From an uncultured Roseovarius sp. (GTDB lineage: Bacteria > Pseudomonadota > Alphaproteobacteria > Rhodobacterales > Rhodobacteraceae): a stretch of DNA of 64,000 nt. Location of the stretch: assembly GCF_913057115.1 (NCBI RefSeq), contig NZ_CAJXNN010000014.1, forward strand, positions 1-64,000. Reading direction: 5' to 3'. The notes below the pieces were generated by a model. That model was not told where the DNA came from. It searched no databases and was given only the letters and a program-made list of their open reading frames with translations. A program made the position numbers and the translations under genes. Shown in pieces: positions 62,176 through 64,000 of this stretch. Numbering within the stretch: position 1 is the stretch's first letter; each line of letters opens with the position of its first letter.

Positions 62176-64000
62176 TTATTCCGCCGCTTCGGCATAGTCC
62201 TCCATCGGCGGGCAGGTGCACACCAGATGCCGATCACCATAGACGTTATCCACCCGGTTCACCGGCGGCCAGTATTTGTCCACCCGGAAGGCCCCCGGCG
62301 GGAAGCAGGCCTGTTCGCGCGTATAGGGCCGATCCCAGTCTTTCACCAAATCTTCCATGGTGTGCGGCGCGTGCTTGAGCGGGTTGTTTTCGGCGTCGAT
62401 CTTGCCCTCTTCGATCTCGCGGATTTCCTCACGAATGGCCAGCATAGCGTCACAGAACCGGTCCAGCTCCGCCTTGGTTTCCGACTCGGTGGGCTCGATC
62501 ATCAGGGTCCCGGCCACCGGCCAACTCATCGTTGGCGCATGGAAGCCATGGTCCATCAGCCGCTTGGCAATATCGTCCACCGTGACGCCCGCGCTTTCGG
62601 CATAGGGGCGGGTGTCGATGATGCATTCATGCGCCACACGGCCATTCCGGCCCTTGTAAAGCACGTCATAGGACCCCTCCAACCGCTTCGCGATATAGTT
62701 GGCGTTCAAAATCGCCACCCGCGTCGCTTGCGTCAGGCCCTCACCGCCCATCAACAGGCAATAGGCCCAACTGATCGGCAAAATAGACGGCGAGCCAAAC
62801 GGCGCCGCACTCACCGGTCCTTCTTCGCCGCCCGTTTCGGGGTGCCCCGGCAAATGCGGTGAAAGATGCGCCTTCACGCCAATCGGCCCCATGCCCGGAC
62901 CGCCCCCGCCATGCGGAATGCAGAATGTCTTGTGCAGGTTCAAATGGCTCACATCCCCGCCAAGGTCGCCGGGGCGGCTCAGCCCCACCATGGCATTGAG
63001 GTTCGCGCCATCAATATAGACCTGCCCACCGTGGTCATGGGTGAGCTGGCAAACCTCCTTCACCCCTTCCTCGAACACGCCATGCGTGCTGGGATAGGTG
63101 ATCATGCAGCCCGCAAGGTTCTCCGAATGCTGCTCGGCCTTGGTGCGGAAATCCGCGATGTCGATGTCGCCGTTTTCATCTGACTTCACCGGCACCACGG
63201 TCCATCCCACCATTTGAGCGCTCGCCGGGTTGGTGCCATGGGCACTCATCGGGATAAGGCAGATGTTGCGATGCCCCTCGCCATTGGCGCGATGATAGGC
63301 GGCAATGGTCAGAAGGCCCGCATATTCCCCCTGCGCGCCCGAATTGGGCTGCATCGACAGGTCATCATAGCCGGTGATCTCGCAGAGCTTGGCCGACAAA
63401 TCGCGGATCATCTCCAAATAGCCTTCGGCCTGATCCTCGGGGCAGAAGGGGTGCAACCGCGAAAACTCCCGCCAACTCACCGGCATCATCTCGGCGGCCG
63501 AATTGAGCTTCATGGTGCACGACCCCAGCGGGATCATCGCCCGGTCCAGCGCCAGATCCCGATCCGCCAAGCGCCGCATATAGCGCATCATCTCGGTCTC
63601 GGCGCGGTTCATGTGGAAAATCGGATGGGTCAGGTACTCCGACGTGCGGTGCATATCCTCGGGGATGCGGTACTCCGGCGAGAAATCATCATCCTTCTGT
63701 GTGATCCCGAAGGCCCGCCAAACCGCCTCGATGGTCGCCGGGCGCGCCGCCTCATCCATCGAAATGCCAACCCGGCGCTCCCCGACACGTCGCAGGTTCA
63801 CCCCCTCATCCACCGCCGATTTCAGAACCGCCGCTTGCAGCGGCCCGACATCCACGGTGATCGTGTCGAAAAACACCTGTGGGTCCACCTTGAAGCCGGC
63901 GGCTTCCAGCCCCTTGGCCAGACGCGCGGTCTTGCGGTGGATGCGCTGCGCGATGGCCTTGAGGCCCTTCGGCCCATGGAACACCGCATACATCGAAGCC
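62176..64000 (-). CDS. gcvP: Glycine dehydrogenase (P protein), C-terminal part
   Basis: The frame enters from the right edge and encodes about 607 residues ending EDYAEAAE. Seen: [15 protein letters not shown] near the edge, [54 protein letters not shown], and [21 protein letters not shown] with the PLP Lys, then HECIID and the C-terminal [16 protein letters not shown]. It is the decarboxylating subunit of the glycine cleavage system. The full protein is about 950 residues; the N-terminal third lies outside the window. The frame is intact. Confidence 0.95.
   Translation of the reverse strand, partial: ASMYAVFHGPKGLKAIAQRIHRKTARLAKGLEAAGFKVDPQVFFDTITVDVGPLQAAVLKSAVDEGVNLRRVGERRVGISMDEAARPATIEAVWRAFGITQKDDDFSPEYRIPEDMHRTSEYLTHPIFHMNRAETEMMRYMRRLADRDLALDRAMIPLGSCTMKLNSAAEMMPVSWREFSRLHPFCPEDQAEGYLEMIRDLSAKLCEITGYDDLSMQPNSGAQGEYAGLLTIAAYHRANGEGHRNICLIPMSAHGTNPASAQMVGWTVVPVKSDENGDIDIADFRTKAEQHSENLAGCMITYPSTHGVFEEGVKEVCQLTHDHGGQVYIDGANLNAMVGLSRPGDLGGDVSHLNLHKTFCIPHGGGGPGMGPIGVKAHLSPHLPGHPETGGEEGPVSAAPFGSPSILPISWAYCLLMGGEGLTQATRVAILNANYIAKRLEGSYDVLYKGRNGRVAHECIIDTRPYAESAGVTVDDIAKRLMDHGFHAPTMSWPVAGTLMIEPTESETKAELDRFCDAMLAIREEIREIEEGKIDAENNPLKHAPHTMEDLVKDWDRPYTREQACFPPGAFRVDKYWPPVNRVDNVYGDRHLVCTCPPMEDYAEAAE

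Overview
The window looks like chromosomal DNA of a marine-type Rhodobacteraceae (Roseobacter-group) alphaproteobacterium. The basis is the high GC content, the overall gene style (two-domain flavin demethylase/dienoyl-CoA reductase proteins, a PhnF/PhnM/PhnCDE block, a split MnmC, MOT1 plus Mop, many short GC-rich palindromes at convergent gene ends) and protein wording that matches that family. The taxonomic call is inference; no rRNA or intact tRNA gene is present to settle it.

Region 1 (1-8.4 kb) is accessory and partly decayed. It begins with the N-terminal part of a tyrosine integrase on the minus strand and a 46-bp 3' fragment of an initiator-tRNA-like gene, i.e. the right end of an integrated element. 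A staphylococcal-nuclease-like pseudogene follows. Next comes a molybdenum (or tungsten) acquisition locus: a MOT1 transporter, a one-domain Mop protein, and a four-gene operon that pairs a ModA-like and a siderophore-type binding protein with a FecCD-type permease and ATPase. Beside it are relics of a formate dehydrogenase locus: a truncated receiver domain, a deleted and frameshifted fdhD, and an apparently intact fdsD.

Region 2 (8.4-18.4 kb) holds two cassettes. One is an XRE regulator divergent from a Tat-exported peptide-type binding protein and an MlrC-family metallopeptidase, with a 20-bp-period operator between them and a 17-bp direct repeat on each side. The other is a reduced phosphonate locus: phnDCE divergent from phnM-phnF, with a GntR/HutC-type operator and no C-P lyase core genes nearby. 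An 866-bp gene-poor gap follows.

Region 3 (18.4-64 kb) is mostly housekeeping: AI-2E exporter, dapA, slt, a probable metal-linked porin pair, mnmD with a divergent MnmC2-like oxidase, two large OYE-type flavoproteins, a BCAT-family aminotransferase, murJ, a rhomboid-like protein without catalytic residues, trpS, gltX, dacB, nadD, a GGDEF-EAL protein, ettA, an orphan BrnA-like antitoxin, a geranylgeranyl-reductase-like flavoprotein, an L,D-transpeptidase, a cold-shock protein, the tesA/ybbA/ybbP trio, an inositol-monophosphatase-family enzyme, a LuxR-alpha/beta-hydrolase fusion and the C-terminal part of gcvP.

The least expected signals are non-coding or architectural. Three intergenic arrays each contain exactly four 11-bp units of a GTCGGTA-type repeat. 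Clusters of perfect palindromes centred on CGTACG or TTCGAA lie between convergent genes. Single-gene oddities are the LuxR-hydrolase fusion, the rhomboid without catalytic residues, and an OYE-type enzyme with an altered Fe-S cysteine set.
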